64,000 nucleotides of DNA from Paraburkholderia elongata (lineage in GTDB: Bacteria; Pseudomonadota; Gammaproteobacteria; Burkholderiales; Burkholderiaceae), in assembly GCF_013177735.1 (NCBI RefSeq), contig NZ_WOEZ01000140.1:51282-115281 (forward strand), read 5' to 3'. Every line of letters begins with the position of its first letter. The first letter of the stretch is position 1. Below, piece by piece: positions 44,380 to 52,999 of this stretch. A program made the position numbers and the translations under genes. The notes beneath the pieces are model-generated. The model worked only from the letters and a program-made list of their open reading frames with translations. It was not told where the DNA came from and ran no database searches.

Positions 44380-45609
44380 TCAAATTAACGGCTTCTGGCA
44401 AGCCGCCAGCACCGCGCCGGCCGCCAGCAGCAACGCGGAATAAACCAGCCCGCGAGCGAGACCCGCGCCATCCGAGACCCAGCCGATCACCATCGGCCCG
44501 ACGATCTGTCCGAACGCAAACACGATCGTGAATGCGCTGATGCCCTTGGCCCAATGACTCACCGGCAAATTGTGGCGCACGAAAGCCGTGGTCGACGCGA
44601 CAGCCGAGAGAAACGTCGCGCCGAACAGCACGCCGGAGACAAACGCCACCCACGGCTGCGTGAACAACGCGGGCAGCAGCGTCGCCACCGCGAGCAATGC
44701 GTTGAGTATCGCGAGCGCGTGGCCGCCACGCATGCGGTCGAGCAGACCGGACCACACGCGCGCCGATACGACGGTCGCCACGCCGAGCAACAGGTAGAAA
44801 CCCGTCACCACCACCGCGCTCATGCCCGCGTTGCGCAGCAGCGCGACGATGAACGTCATGTAGCCGATATAGCCAACACCGAACAATCCATAGCCTGCCA
44901 GCGCGGGACTGAAACGCGGCCAACGCGGCGCGTCGGCGGCACCGGAAGCATGTGCGGTAGAAGACCCAGTTGCGTGTGCGCTTTCGATTTTCCTCGCGGC
45001 CCCGATGGCGATTGCGGCGAACACGGCGCACGCAGCCGCCAGCGCGAACCACGCAAACTGCCAGCCATGCGCGACGTTGAAAATCGTCAACGGCACCAGC
45101 ACCGACGAGGCGACGATGCCCCATCCGGTCCCGCCGTAATACAAGCCGAGCACCAGTCCCGCATCGTGCGGTCTCGCCGACGCAAGCCGCGCCGCCAGCA
45201 CGCCGCCGCTGATGAAAATCGCCGCGCTGCTCGCGCCGGTGATCACGCGCAACGCGAGTAGCGAATGCGTGTCGGCAAGCAGGCCGCTGACGGCCATCAG
45301 GAGCGCAGTGGCCCCGCAGCCGGCGCCGAACAACGCACCGGCCGACCAGCGGCGCGCGAGCCGCGGAAAAGCAAGCGCGCCCAGCAGATAGCCCAACGCA
45401 TTGGCGGTATTCATCGCGCCGGCTTGAGCGAAGCTCCAGCCGAGGTCGAGTTTCATCGACGGTAACAGCAACGCGTATGCAAAACGGGCGAGGCCCAGTG
45501 CGATCGCGCTGCCTAACGACAGGCCGGCGGCCAGCATCAAGGTGGGCATGCGCTGCGCCGCTTCGCGGGACGCGTCGGTCGATGCGGCGTCGAGGGTTTT
45601 TGTCGGCAT
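44380..45609 (-). CDS. YbfB/YjiJ family MFS transporter
   Basis: 409 residues with 12 hydrophobic segments: GLSLGSAIALGLARFAYALLLPSMKLDLGW is the typical TM1 region of the YbfB/YjiJ group (cut: LARFAYALLLPSM). AMNTANALGYLLGAL and a GGVLAAR..LVLGLYYGGTGWGI region also fit. Substrate unknown. It is divergent from a Fur-box-preceded gene pair; the box at 45794 lies 185 bp upstream of its start and might influence it too. Confidence 0.85.
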   Translation of the reverse strand: MPTKTLDAASTDASREAAQRMPTLMLAAGLSLGSAIALGLARFAYALLLPSMKLDLGWSFAQAGAMNTANALGYLLGALAFPRLARRWSAGALFGAGCGATALLMAVSGLLADTHSLLALRVITGASSAAIFISGGVLAARLASARPHDAGLVLGLYYGGTGWGIVASSVLVPLTIFNVAHGWQFAWFALAAACAVFAAIAIGAARKIESAHATGSSTAHASGAADAPRWPRFSPALAGYGLFGVGYIGYMTFIVALLRNAGMSAVVVTGFYLLLGVATVVSARVWSGLLDRMRGGHALAILNALLAVATLLPALFTQPWVAFVSGVLFGATFLSAVASTTAFVRHNLPVSHWAKGISAFTIVFAFGQIVGPMVIGWVSDGAGLARGLVYSALLLAAGAVLAACQKPLI

Positions 45610-45793
45610 TGGCTAGCGTGGGTAGACAAGGATGCGGCAGGCTCGCTGCGGCATTTCGCCATCATATCTGGGGTCGCCTTGCGCGGCTGACCGTTAGTTG
45701 CGGAACAGACGCCCGACACTCGGCTGCAAGGCTTCCAGGCTGCTCACCGCCTGCACCAACCCACCGTGTAACGCTTTGTCCAATTTATTTTCT

Positions 45794-45814
45794 AAATGCG
45801 AATGATTTGCATTT
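45794..45814. promoter_or_regulatory. Fur box
   Basis: A 21-bp near-palindrome with arms AAATGCGAAT and ATTTGCATTT around a central G/A, in an AT-rich context (45781-45830). It resembles the Burkholderia Fur consensus built from repeated NATWAT-like hexamers. It lies 20 bp upstream of the small ORF at 45834 and between divergent genes. Iron-repressed transcription is predicted. Confidence 0.7.
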
Positions 45815-45833
45815 GCGAGTAAATTGGCTCATC

Positions 45834-46001
45834 ATGAAACCCATGCCATCAGCCGCCCGCAAAAACTTGAAGCACGCCCTGACGCAAGCCCTGCGTCATC
45901 GCCTATCCGTCGCACGCGACATGCGCTGGCCTGCGACGCGGCCCTCATCCGATCAGGCCGGCGCGACCCATTGGACCGTGTCCACTCAGGAGCATCGATG
46001 A
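45834..46001 (+). CDS. Small basic ORF of a Fur-controlled pair
   Basis: 55 codons from the ATG at 45834. A basic, Arg/His-rich sequence (SAARKNLKHALTQALRHRL, then DMRWPATRPS). It does not carry the HemP signature. Its stop overlaps the start of the next gene by 4 bp (ATGA). It could be a leader peptide or translational coupler rather than a functional protein; no good ribosome site is seen. Confidence 0.4.
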   Translation: MKPMPSAARKNLKHALTQALRHRLSVARDMRWPATRPSSDQAGATHWTVSTQEHR

Positions 46002-46477
46002 ACTTCCGCTCTCAATACAGCAGCCGTCCCGAACTGGTCGACGATCACGTCACGGATACCACCGACGCGCCCGATCGCACGGTCCTCAGCGCAGTGCGCA
46101 CGTGGCTGCGGCCGGCGTGTGAAACGGCGCGCGGCGGCGTGCACTGGCGCGACATCCTGAGCGGCGTGGGCCTGCGGCAAGACGGCATCGAACATTTCGA
46201 TCTGCTGATGCGTTCGCTGATGCATGTGTCCTATCGCCCGCTCGACATGCGATGCCGCTGCGCCAGCGATCTCGGCAAGGACGAAGCCGTGATTCTGCAA
46301 ACCATCGCGCTGCTGCAAAAAACGCACAGCGGCGCTGCGTTGCGCATGCTGAACGAATGGCTGCCTGCGCCGGCTGTCAGCGGTGTGTTGAAGCTGATCC
46401 GTTGGTTCGCCATCGATCTGCTCGACGCCGGTGTCGAACTCGACGTGCAAGCGCGCCGCGTCACGTATATGCATTGA
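45998..46477 (+). CDS. Conserved hypothetical protein, Fur-associated
   Basis: 159 residues; the start at 45998 has AGGAG. Mostly helical, with a CRC segment (MRCRCASDLGKDEAVILQTI), then LNEWLPAPAVSGVLKL and a C-terminus RRVTYMH. No membrane segment or signal peptide. No function assigned. The Fur box upstream and the neighbouring (broken) phosphopantetheinyl transferase suggest a link with iron acquisition. Confidence 0.7.
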   Translation: MNFRSQYSSRPELVDDHVTDTTDAPDRTVLSAVRTWLRPACETARGGVHWRDILSGVGLRQDGIEHFDLLMRSLMHVSYRPLDMRCRCASDLGKDEAVILQTIALLQKTHSGAALRMLNEWLPAPAVSGVLKLIRWFAIDLLDAGVELDVQARRVTYMH

Positions 46478-46564
46478 GGATCCGAGCGTATGCCGTTGGA
46501 TGGCCGAAGGCTTTGGTGTTTGGCGAATCAAGCAAGTAGATGCCTGAGCCGCCACGCACGCCTT

Positions 46565-47250
46565 CTATCGCGCGAACGTTTTCGTCGACCACGCCAGGCA
46601 TGCGGAATAGCCTTCTGGCGCCGCGATCCAGCGCGCAGCAATCTCGCGCATGTCATCCGGAACCTCGTTGCGTAGTGTCACCTCGGCGCTGTCACGCGGC
46701 AGCACCGTCAGATGCTGCAAGCCGCGTGTGATGCCCACACCCGTCGTTTTCACGAGCGCTTCTTTGGCGACCCATGCGTCGTAAAACGCACCGATCTGCT
46801 GCGTGACATCTAGCCGCTCGATCCACGCCGCCTCGCTGGCATCGAGTGTCAACGATGCGATCGAATGCCAATCGAATTTATCGCTGTGACGCCGACGCGC
46901 CGGCACGGCGACATTGCGATCAGTCCATGCCAACCCGCATGGGAGACGTTGAAATCGTACGCATCGGAATCGGCGAGACGGGGGCGGCGATTTGCATCGA
47001 GCGTCAAGCGGACGGCGTGTGCCGTAATGCCGAGATATCGCGCGAGTTGCTCGCGCAATGCCACGCGCACCGTCGCAAAACGCAGCGCGTCTTCGTGACG
47101 GCGAAAGCTTTGAGCTCTCGCGCGTTCTTCGTCGCTGAGTTGCGCGAATGCGGCGTTGTCCAGTGACGCGTCGAAAGCTAAATCGACTCGCCACAACGAA
47201 ACGTCGGACGGGCCGTCATGAGGTAACGCAATAGGTTCGATCGAATACAT
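46565..47250 (-). pseudogene. 4'-phosphopantetheinyl transferase, disrupted by deletion/frameshift
   Basis: The N-terminal part reads from the ATG at 47250 in one frame (SLWRVDLAFDASLDNAAF, FRRHEDALRFATVRVALREQL, DFNVSHAGWHGLIAMS, RRVGV). The C-terminal part continues in another frame (DKFDWHSIASLTLDASEAAW, FYDAWVAKEALVKTTGVGI) to 46565. The break is near 46880-46892. At the break the expected Mg-binding Asp-x-Glu after VGV is absent in either frame. A deletion, not a single-base error, best explains this. Sfp/PobA-type enzymes activate carrier proteins for siderophores and fatty acids. Loss here should abolish this copy. Confidence 0.8.
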
Positions 47251-47327
47251 CGCGAAGGTTCGGACGTTAGACGCGCGGTCGCAAGAGAATATGCGCGACT
47301 CTACCCGATACGACGTTCGACCCCGTT

Positions 47328-47804
47328 CTATCTCCTGGTCCGATTGGGTACTCGCGCAGAGGAGTCGTTCAACGATGATTGCGGAGCGCTCTTTTTTCGC
47401 GCGCCTCCAATCGCGCCAGATGCGGCGGCTTGCAGGATGCGACGGAAGGTGGGGCACTCCATGTGGCTCGGTGCGGGGCAGGCAGCGGCGTGCCGTAGGC
47501 CGTCGCGCATGATGCTCAGTTTGCGGATCGTCGTGTCCAGTTCGTCCGCCTTGGCCACGAGCATCTGCCGGTCGATGCGCGGCGGTCCCTCCGCCGCGAA
47601 CATCAGCGCGATCTCATCGAGCGAGAAGCCGGCGGCGCGCCCTAGCGCTATCAGTGCCAGGCGATCCAGCACGTCCGCATCGAACAGGCGGCGCAGGCCT
47701 CGCCTGCCGGCGGACGCAATCAGCCCCTTTTCCTCGTAGAACCGCAGCGTCGATGCCGGAATGCTGGATCGCTGCGCCACTTCGGCGATGTCTAGCTTGA
47801 TCAC
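47328..47804 (-). CDS. MerR family transcriptional regulator
   Basis: 158 residues. The N-terminal MerR DNA-binding domain IAEVAQRSSIPASTLRFYEEKGLI, then RLFDADVLDRLALIALGRAAGFSLDEIALMF (shown cut at LALIALGRAAGFSLDE). A dimerisation helix follows. A C-terminal Cys pair (HAAACPAPSHMECPTF) could bind metal or sense redox state. It is divergent from the methyltransferase gene, and the 73-bp gap carries a classic long-spacer promoter, so it probably activates that gene. Confidence 0.88.
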   Translation of the reverse strand: MIKLDIAEVAQRSSIPASTLRFYEEKGLIASAGRRGLRRLFDADVLDRLALIALGRAAGFSLDEIALMFAAEGPPRIDRQMLVAKADELDTTIRKLSIMRDGLRHAAACPAPSHMECPTFRRILQAAASGAIGGARKKSAPQSSLNDSSARVPNRTRR

Positions 47805-47807
47805 CCC

Positions 47808-47838
47808 TTGACCTCAAGTCGGCTTGAAGTTGCATAGT
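47808..47838 (+). promoter_or_regulatory. MerR-type promoter and operator of the methyltransferase gene
   Basis: -35 TTGACC (47808-47813) and -10 CATAGT (47833-47838) are separated by 19 bp, the over-long spacer characteristic of MerR-activated promoters. The spacer holds a dyad CCTCAAG..CTTGAAG (centred at 47820/47821; 8 of 10 base pairs symmetric over 47811-47830). Position and symmetry identify the MerR operator. Confidence 0.72.
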
Positions 47839-47877
47839 GTAGCTTCCGCTCCCGGGGACACACACAGGACAACGACC

Positions 47878-48729
47878 ATGGATACCACGCATCAGACCGC
47901 CAACGAGCAGGCGGCGCTCTGGAATGGCAGCGCCGGACGCGCCTGGGTGGCGGCACAGTCGGTGCTCGACGAGATGTTCAAACCCTTCGAAAACCTCATC
48001 GTCGACACGATGTGCGCCGGGTCCGGGCAGCGGGTGCTCGACATCGGCTGCGGCACAGGCAGCACGACACTGGCCGCGGCGCGGCGGCTCGGTGCGAAGG
48101 GCCATTGCGTCGGCGCCGACATTTCAGCTCCGATGATCGCCGTCGCCCAGACGCGCGCCGAACGGGAGGGCTCGACGGCAAGCTTCATCTGTGCCGACGC
48201 GCAGACCTACGCCTTCGCGCCGGCGAGCTTCGACAGGATCATGTCACGCTTCGGCGTCATGTTCTTCGATGATTCCGTCGCGGCCTTCGCGAACCTGCGG
48301 CGCGCCGCCAGCGACGGCGCCGAACTATGCTGCATCGTCTGGCGGAGTGCAGCGGACAATCCGTTCATGACCACCGCCGAGCGCGCCGCCGCACCGCTGC
48401 TGCCGAATCTGCCCGCCCGCCGGCCGGGCGCGCCTGGACAGTTCGCCTTCGCGGACCGGCGCCACGTGTCGTCCATCCTGGAAGAAAGCGGTTGGGCCGA
48501 GATCGACATCCGGCCGCTCGATGTGGACTGCACGCTGGCCGAGAAGGAATTGGCCGGCTACTTCACCCGGCTTGGCCCCGTCGGTCTGGTCCTTCAAAAC
48601 GCGGACGAGCGGACCCGCGCGCAAGTGATCGAAAGAGTCCGCGCCGCCTTTGATCCCTATGTGCACGGCATCGAAGTTCGCTACACCGCGGCCTGCTGGA
48701 TGGTTAGCGCCCGGGCGCCGTCTGCGTGA
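47878..48729 (+). CDS. Class I SAM-dependent methyltransferase
   Basis: 283 residues from the ATG at 47878 (AGGAC upstream); an in-frame start at 47824 would lie inside the operator. Motif I is VLDIGCGTGSTTLAA, followed by VGADISAPMI and FDRIMSRFGVMFFDD. Substrate unknown; small molecules such as quinones or toxic compounds are usual for this group. Predicted to be induced by the divergent MerR regulator. A 103-bp internal part (48339-48441) is repeated at 57632-57734. Confidence 0.87.
   Translation: MDTTHQTANEQAALWNGSAGRAWVAAQSVLDEMFKPFENLIVDTMCAGSGQRVLDIGCGTGSTTLAAARRLGAKGHCVGADISAPMIAVAQTRAEREGSTASFICADAQTYAFAPASFDRIMSRFGVMFFDDSVAAFANLRRAASDGAELCCIVWRSAADNPFMTTAERAAAPLLPNLPARRPGAPGQFAFADRRHVSSILEESGWAEIDIRPLDVDCTLAEKELAGYFTRLGPVGLVLQNADERTRAQVIERVRAAFDPYVHGIEVRYTAACWMVSARAPSA
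48339..48441. repeat. Direct repeat copy A (inside the methyltransferase gene)
   Basis: 103 bp, beginning CTGGCGGAGTGCAGCGG and ending CGCCTGGACAG. It matches 57632-57734 without gaps and with about six substitutions (~94% identity). Both copies are on the plus strand; offset 9293 bp. They bracket the type VI effector island. Confidence 0.85.
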
Positions 48730-48897
48730 GCCGTACCTCGTGAGGCAGCAAATTCCAGCGCACCCGTCTGGTCGATACGGAAACAGACCTTCAGGGCGTC
48801 ATCCTCGGCGAGACTGTCGGGCGCCGTGGGGACTCTCCCAAGACACGGGGTATGAAATGCCACTACCCAGACTCGGGGTTAGAGAAGTGCTGGAGCG

Positions 48898-49389
48898 TTA
48901 CCATTTCGGTCGCTGGCGGAGCGGCGGCTCCCGACCTTCCAGGCGCGCAATCGCATCGCCAGGATGCGCCCACGGACGCTCGCGCTTTGCGCTGATCCAC
49001 CACGGCGAACCCTGCTTTCTGTACCACTTCAAGCCATTCGCGCGTGAAATCTGCCAGCCCCGATCCGGGCAGGCGCCGTCCGCAATGTCCTCGAAATACA
49101 GTCGCATGGCAACATGGTCACGCCAGATCGGAACGAAAGTCCAGATGCCCCAACAAGGTACGAAAGCCAGCACGACGCCCCCTATCCACACGGTAGCCTT
49201 ACTGCCAGGCTCGCCGTCGAAAGCCATCCCCATTGCGATCATGATCGCCGGAGACAACATGCTCAGCAGCAGCCAGCGGTAGACACGCCAGAGGGTCCGT
49301 GACCAGTAGCGCCATGCTTCTTTCCTGGCTTCCCTGCGCTGGTACCTCTCCCATGAATTGATTGCAGGGTGTGGGCGACGTTCTTTCAT
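48898..49389 (-). CDS. Small membrane protein of the T6SS island
   Basis: 163 residues from the ATG at 49389 with AGGAG. Two membrane helices (WLLLSMLSPAIMIAMGMAF and ATVWIGGVVLAFVPCWGIW) are followed by a basic, Trp-rich C-terminal region (RGWQISRANGLKWYRKQG). No family recognised. Last gene of the vgrG island transcript, 28 bp after the adaptor gene. A bystander or immunity role is possible. Confidence 0.6.
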   Translation of the reverse strand: MKERRPHPAINSWERYQRREARKEAWRYWSRTLWRVYRWLLLSMLSPAIMIAMGMAFDGEPGSKATVWIGGVVLAFVPCWGIWTFVPIWRDHVAMRLYFEDIADGACPDRGWQISRANGLKWYRKQGSPWWISAKRERPWAHPGDAIARLEGREPPLRQRPKW

Positions 49390-49417
49390 GTTTCTCCTGT
49401 GCCGGAAGGGTGCGAAC

Positions 49418-50815
49418 TTACCATGGCAACCGGCGGTAAAAGTCATCGGCGACCTGGTTGCGTCTTACCAGGGAAACGAACGCCTGCGCGACCAGTATCA
49501 CGGGGAAGCTCACAAACAGCGCAACGAAGTAACCTGCGGAAAGCTGCGCGTCGATGAATACAAGCAGAAGCAGGAGGAACACGCCGCCTGCCAGTAGCGT
49601 GAAGCAGACATTCAACGGGGTCGGAATTCGCTCTTCGACACCTTGAACCGGTTCGATATTGGTCCCGATGAGATTCGGCACGACTCCTCCCTTGTGCGGG
49701 GTCGCGACCAGTTGCGTTCCCTGGCCGTGCTGCACCATCTGCGCCGCAAGCGCCTGGACGAGTAGAGTATTGACCGGACCTGGCACGCCGATGGCGGTAT
49801 CCAGGTCGTGTACTTCGAGGTTCAGTTCGGTATCCTTCACCGCTGTTTCCGTGGCATGCTTTCCTTGGCCCGGTATATTGCTGAGCCACAGATGCTTGAT
49901 ACGCTCGTTCGGCGTCTGCCGTGCCGCCAGCAAGGTCTTGAGCCTGTCGAAAATCGTATCCATCGCTGCGGGAATGGGCCGGAACACCCACGCCTCCGGT
50001 TTGAGCCTGCCCTTGCTGTCGTCGATGACGGTACTCGACGCAAAGAGCAGTGCAACTGCCGCTTCGGAACAGGTAGGCTCCTGTCCAGTCGCGTGAAGGT
50101 GATATGCGAGTACCAGACAGAAGCCCGGCATCCCGTTATTGGATAGCCATTCCTCGACCAGTCCCATGTCCAGTGCCTTCGGAACCCTTGCTATCTTCAT
50201 GGAACCGAAATCGCGCGGTGACAGCCTGCGCAACAGCGCACGAAGATCATTGAGGTCTTCTTCGCGTTCCGACTGCACGACGATATTGAACGTATGGCGT
50301 CCCACGTAGGCAGACAGATATGACGCAAACGGCGTCACCAGTTGTTCCAGCACCTGCTGGACACGCGACGCCGAATTGCTTTTCTCTATCGCAAGCGGCA
50401 GGATTTTCCCGGCATTCATGGGCACGCTGCCTTCGAGCCCGAGCATGCGCTCTGCCAATTCCTTCTCCGGTGCCAGCGTTACGCGACCAAGGATCGCGAC
50501 GCATTCCTGCGCCCACCAGCGCCAGTGTGCATACGTCCTGCGGCACAGGTTGTTAAAAAGATCGACGCGTTCGTTCCAGTCTTCGTAACCGAAATAGATC
50601 AGGCTACATATCATCCCCCAGAAGATCAGGGGAACCAGTAGTACGCGCACGAAAAACTCCGCATACATAACCGGCTTACCCTGCTTCCAGTTCAGTACCG
50701 TCAAGACAAAGCAGACCGCATAGATAACGACAAAAGCAACGACGCTGATCCAGATAGAAGGCGGTTCGCTATGCTCGTATTCCTCGATCTTCGGTTCCTC
50801 CCACTTTGTGCTCAT
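49418..50815 (-). CDS. Probable type VI lipase adaptor (Tla3-like, DUF2875 type)
   Basis: 465 residues from the ATG at 50815, overlapping the PAAR gene by 4 bp (ATGA). Two N-terminal membrane helices (about 22-80, PPSIWISVVAFVVIYAVCFVL) and two at the C-terminus (VCFTLLAGGVFLLLLLVFI, VALFVSFPVILVAQAFVSL) flank a large alpha/beta region. That region has HTFNIVVQSEREEDLNDLR, WVFRPIPAAMDTIFDRLKTL, IKHLWLSNIPGQG, DTAIGVPGPVNTLLVQALAA and HGQGTQLVATPHKGGV. These blocks fit DUF2875, the family of the Tla3 adaptor that accompanies Tle3 effectors in Pseudomonas. My assignment rests on remembered family motifs plus context, so it is tentative. Confidence 0.6.
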   Translation of the reverse strand: MSTKWEEPKIEEYEHSEPPSIWISVVAFVVIYAVCFVLTVLNWKQGKPVMYAEFFVRVLLVPLIFWGMICSLIYFGYEDWNERVDLFNNLCRRTYAHWRWWAQECVAILGRVTLAPEKELAERMLGLEGSVPMNAGKILPLAIEKSNSASRVQQVLEQLVTPFASYLSAYVGRHTFNIVVQSEREEDLNDLRALLRRLSPRDFGSMKIARVPKALDMGLVEEWLSNNGMPGFCLVLAYHLHATGQEPTCSEAAVALLFASSTVIDDSKGRLKPEAWVFRPIPAAMDTIFDRLKTLLAARQTPNERIKHLWLSNIPGQGKHATETAVKDTELNLEVHDLDTAIGVPGPVNTLLVQALAAQMVQHGQGTQLVATPHKGGVVPNLIGTNIEPVQGVEERIPTPLNVCFTLLAGGVFLLLLLVFIDAQLSAGYFVALFVSFPVILVAQAFVSLVRRNQVADDFYRRLPW

Positions 50816-51072
50816 GACCGGTTCTTCATCCCTGACTGGCTCGCAATGACGAGGCTGCCGCATCGTGTGCGGCACTGATCGACAACCCACTTACGGCCAC
50901 CTTCCTTGTAGCCTTCACCGTCCTCGGTGATCGGGTTGTCTCCATGCTCCGGGCAGGTCACGATATCGCCCAAAAGCGCGACGCGCCGCCCTCCGAGCTT
51001 GAACGAAGCCGAAGCATTCTTGACTACGCCGCCGTGCGTGGTTTTGTCGCCCTCACGTACCGGATTTTTCAT
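50812..51072 (-). CDS. PAAR domain protein
   Basis: 86 residues, starting KNPVREGDKTTHGGVV. Conserved Pro-Ala-Ala-Arg family pattern: GDKTTHGG near the N-terminus, LGGRRVALLGDIVTCPEHG and a C-terminal CRTRCGSLVIAS strand. It forms the sharpened tip of the VgrG spike in type VI secretion. Encoded within the effector island, so it probably pairs with the VgrG at 54934. Confidence 0.88.
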   Translation of the reverse strand: MKNPVREGDKTTHGGVVKNASASFKLGGRRVALLGDIVTCPEHGDNPITEDGEGYKEGGRKWVVDQCRTRCGSLVIASQSGMKNRS

Positions 51073-51090
51073 AGTATCTCTCGACCTGGA

Positions 51091-52224
51091 TTAATCGACG
51101 CGTGCGATAAAGTTGCGTAACTTGCCGTTGGTATCACCCTCGCCAAGAACGGTATGGCCGTCATCGCTAACTGCATATATAGAGACATGGCTCCAATCTG
51201 GCAGTGCGACGCCCGAGCGCCTGAACCACTCGGCGACGGTTTCATCGCCCGCCGAGGTCCAGCGAATGGGCACACGCTTGTCGCCTGACGAAGTTGCGCA
51301 AGATACGCCACCGAATATCGCGCCATTTGCATCGGCGACGTTGGCTCGGGCTTTACTGCACCCCTGCGGCACGGGAAGCGCAACCGGTTTAAGGTTGCCA
51401 TCCCAGACCTGGCTGCTCACCTCAGTCTGGCCGGTCACAATGCTGTTGAGCATCTGCAAAATCACGACTGAGCCATCGCGATTGGTGACGAGTTTCGCAC
51501 CGGCCTTCTGATCGAATCCGGCCGGTAACGCCGCGGTCTTCATAACGGCGCCATTTACTATGCGCGCCAGGATACTATCTCCTCCCTCACTTCTAATGGT
51601 CGCCAGCCATGCAGTTCCATCGCCGGTCACTGTGAATATCTCGGTGCCGTACAACTGCTTGCCGAGCGAGACAGTTTGGTAGCCGCCTGATTCGCTCCAC
51701 GACCTGATTGTTTCCCCATAGCTATTGGCGAATTGCTGATGCGTGGCGAAGTAGACCGTTTTACCGTCACGCGTGATGCCAAGTACAGCGTCGATCCGCT
51801 CGTCGCGGTATCGGCTAAATGGAGGAAGGACCTCGAATCCCTTTCCGGAAGTCCACAGGAACAGATGGTCCGGCATCATATCGTCGCTATCACGCATCTG
51901 CCCAGCAACTACGGCGCCATCCGCACTGAGCGCTCCCACACGAACGGGTGCGTCGATGGCCACGTCCGTCAGTTTCACGAACCCTCGATCACGGCTCCAC
52001 AGTTGCGGCGTCGAAATGTCGGATGTGTCTATTTGCCCAATGACCGCCTCGCCGTTCGCACTGAGGCGCAACGGGAAAAATCCGTTGTCGGGCAGGACAG
52101 TTACATTCGATTCCCCCGCATTCGCGAGCGGAAGAATACAAACGCCAGATAGCGCGAAGGTCGCACATAATTTTGCTAAAGCGATCCTCATTGAACTCTG
52201 CTTGCTGACTTGTCTATTTTTCAT
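51091..52224 (-). CDS. Secreted beta-propeller-like protein in T6SS island
   Basis: 377 residues from 52224 (an ATG at 52191 is also plausible). Signal peptide core FALSGVCILPLANAG. The mature protein has repeated blades with S.DG..V.G and W....G motifs (PLRLSANGEAVIGQ, GALSADGAVVAGQM, GITRDGKTVYFA, AVSDDGHTVLGEGD), similar to HAF/extracellular beta-propeller repeats. No catalytic motif. The location between the Tle3-linked lipoprotein and PAAR, and periplasmic targeting, suggest a second immunity protein or an accessory factor. Confidence 0.65.
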   Translation of the reverse strand: MKNRQVSKQSSMRIALAKLCATFALSGVCILPLANAGESNVTVLPDNGFFPLRLSANGEAVIGQIDTSDISTPQLWSRDRGFVKLTDVAIDAPVRVGALSADGAVVAGQMRDSDDMMPDHLFLWTSGKGFEVLPPFSRYRDERIDAVLGITRDGKTVYFATHQQFANSYGETIRSWSESGGYQTVSLGKQLYGTEIFTVTGDGTAWLATIRSEGGDSILARIVNGAVMKTAALPAGFDQKAGAKLVTNRDGSVVILQMLNSIVTGQTEVSSQVWDGNLKPVALPVPQGCSKARANVADANGAIFGGVSCATSSGDKRVPIRWTSAGDETVAEWFRRSGVALPDWSHVSIYAVSDDGHTVLGEGDTNGKLRNFIARVD

Positions 52225-52291
52225 TTTTGTATGGGTAGGTTGGAAGACGGACGCATCCTAGATGGCGCGTGCTGACCTTCAGGAGTGTGAA

Positions 52292-52999
52292 TCACTGCGT
52301 AAGCGGCGCATCGGGATTGGTCGGCTTGATCGAGACGTCACAGGTTATGTGGTCCTGGCCGGATGGAGTATGTAGACCGGTCGGAGCTTTAGCATCGAAA
52401 TCAATATGCATCCCGTCAGGCAACTTCTCCTTTGCGAAGTAGACTAAACCGGGAAGCAAGGGATATCTGGTAGTCGCTGTTCGATCGGTCGTCTCACCGA
52501 GTCCTTCACTTACATAGAGGGCATCTTTTGTCGCGGTAACCGTGTACTTCTTGGAATCTTCAAACGGCCTGAAGCTATGCGGCATGTAAACGATTGAATG
52601 AAAATTCTCCCCGCCATCGGTTGAGTAAAAGAGAACAACGGTACAGCCACGGTCCCCACAAACTAGGCGCTGTGGAAACGCAAGCGGAAGCACAATATTG
52701 TTTCCACTCAGATCGGCATTGATGATCTTCCGCTGGAAGTTCTCGAAATAGCCGATGCCGATCCTCTGGCGGATATTTTTCTTTTTGTCGTTGTAGAACG
52801 TCTCACCGTGATTGCAGTCCCGGTAGTGCTCCAGCGTCACAAAGCGATGGTCATCAATGCGGTAGATCACCTGAGGCGGCGAGTCGCAGGGCAGCGACTT
52901 CGCGCTCATGAAATCCGAGAGCGTGAACGAATACGGTTGCTGTGCTGCACAGCCGATGACAGTCGCCGACAGGGCAAGTGCAATGAGTTTACGAACCAC
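52292..52999 (-). CDS. Lipoprotein, candidate Tli3-type immunity protein
   Basis: 235 residues from the GTG at 52999 with GGGGA upstream, overlapping the lipase gene end by 11 bp; an ATG at 53041 is possible but lacks a ribosome site. Signal peptide RKLIALALSATVIGC with Cys in a lipobox. The mature part has two to three internal Cys and a beta-rich sequence (GCTVVLFYSTDGGENFHS, KYTVTATKDALYVSEG). T6SS lipases of the Tle3 family are paired with lipoprotein immunity proteins (Tli3), and coupling to the lipase gene fits that role. Sequence similarity to known Tli3 could not be tested. Confidence 0.65.
   Translation of the reverse strand: MVRKLIALALSATVIGCAAQQPYSFTLSDFMSAKSLPCDSPPQVIYRIDDHRFVTLEHYRDCNHGETFYNDKKKNIRQRIGIGYFENFQRKIINADLSGNNIVLPLAFPQRLVCGDRGCTVVLFYSTDGGENFHSIVYMPHSFRPFEDSKKYTVTATKDALYVSEGLGETTDRTATTRYPLLPGLVYFAKEKLPDGMHIDFDAKAPTGLHTPSGQDHITCDVSIKPTNPDAPLTQ

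Noticed and set aside
45834..46001. HemP identity for the small Fur-preceded ORF
   Set aside because: It lacks the HemP C-terminal pattern; only its position resembles hemP.
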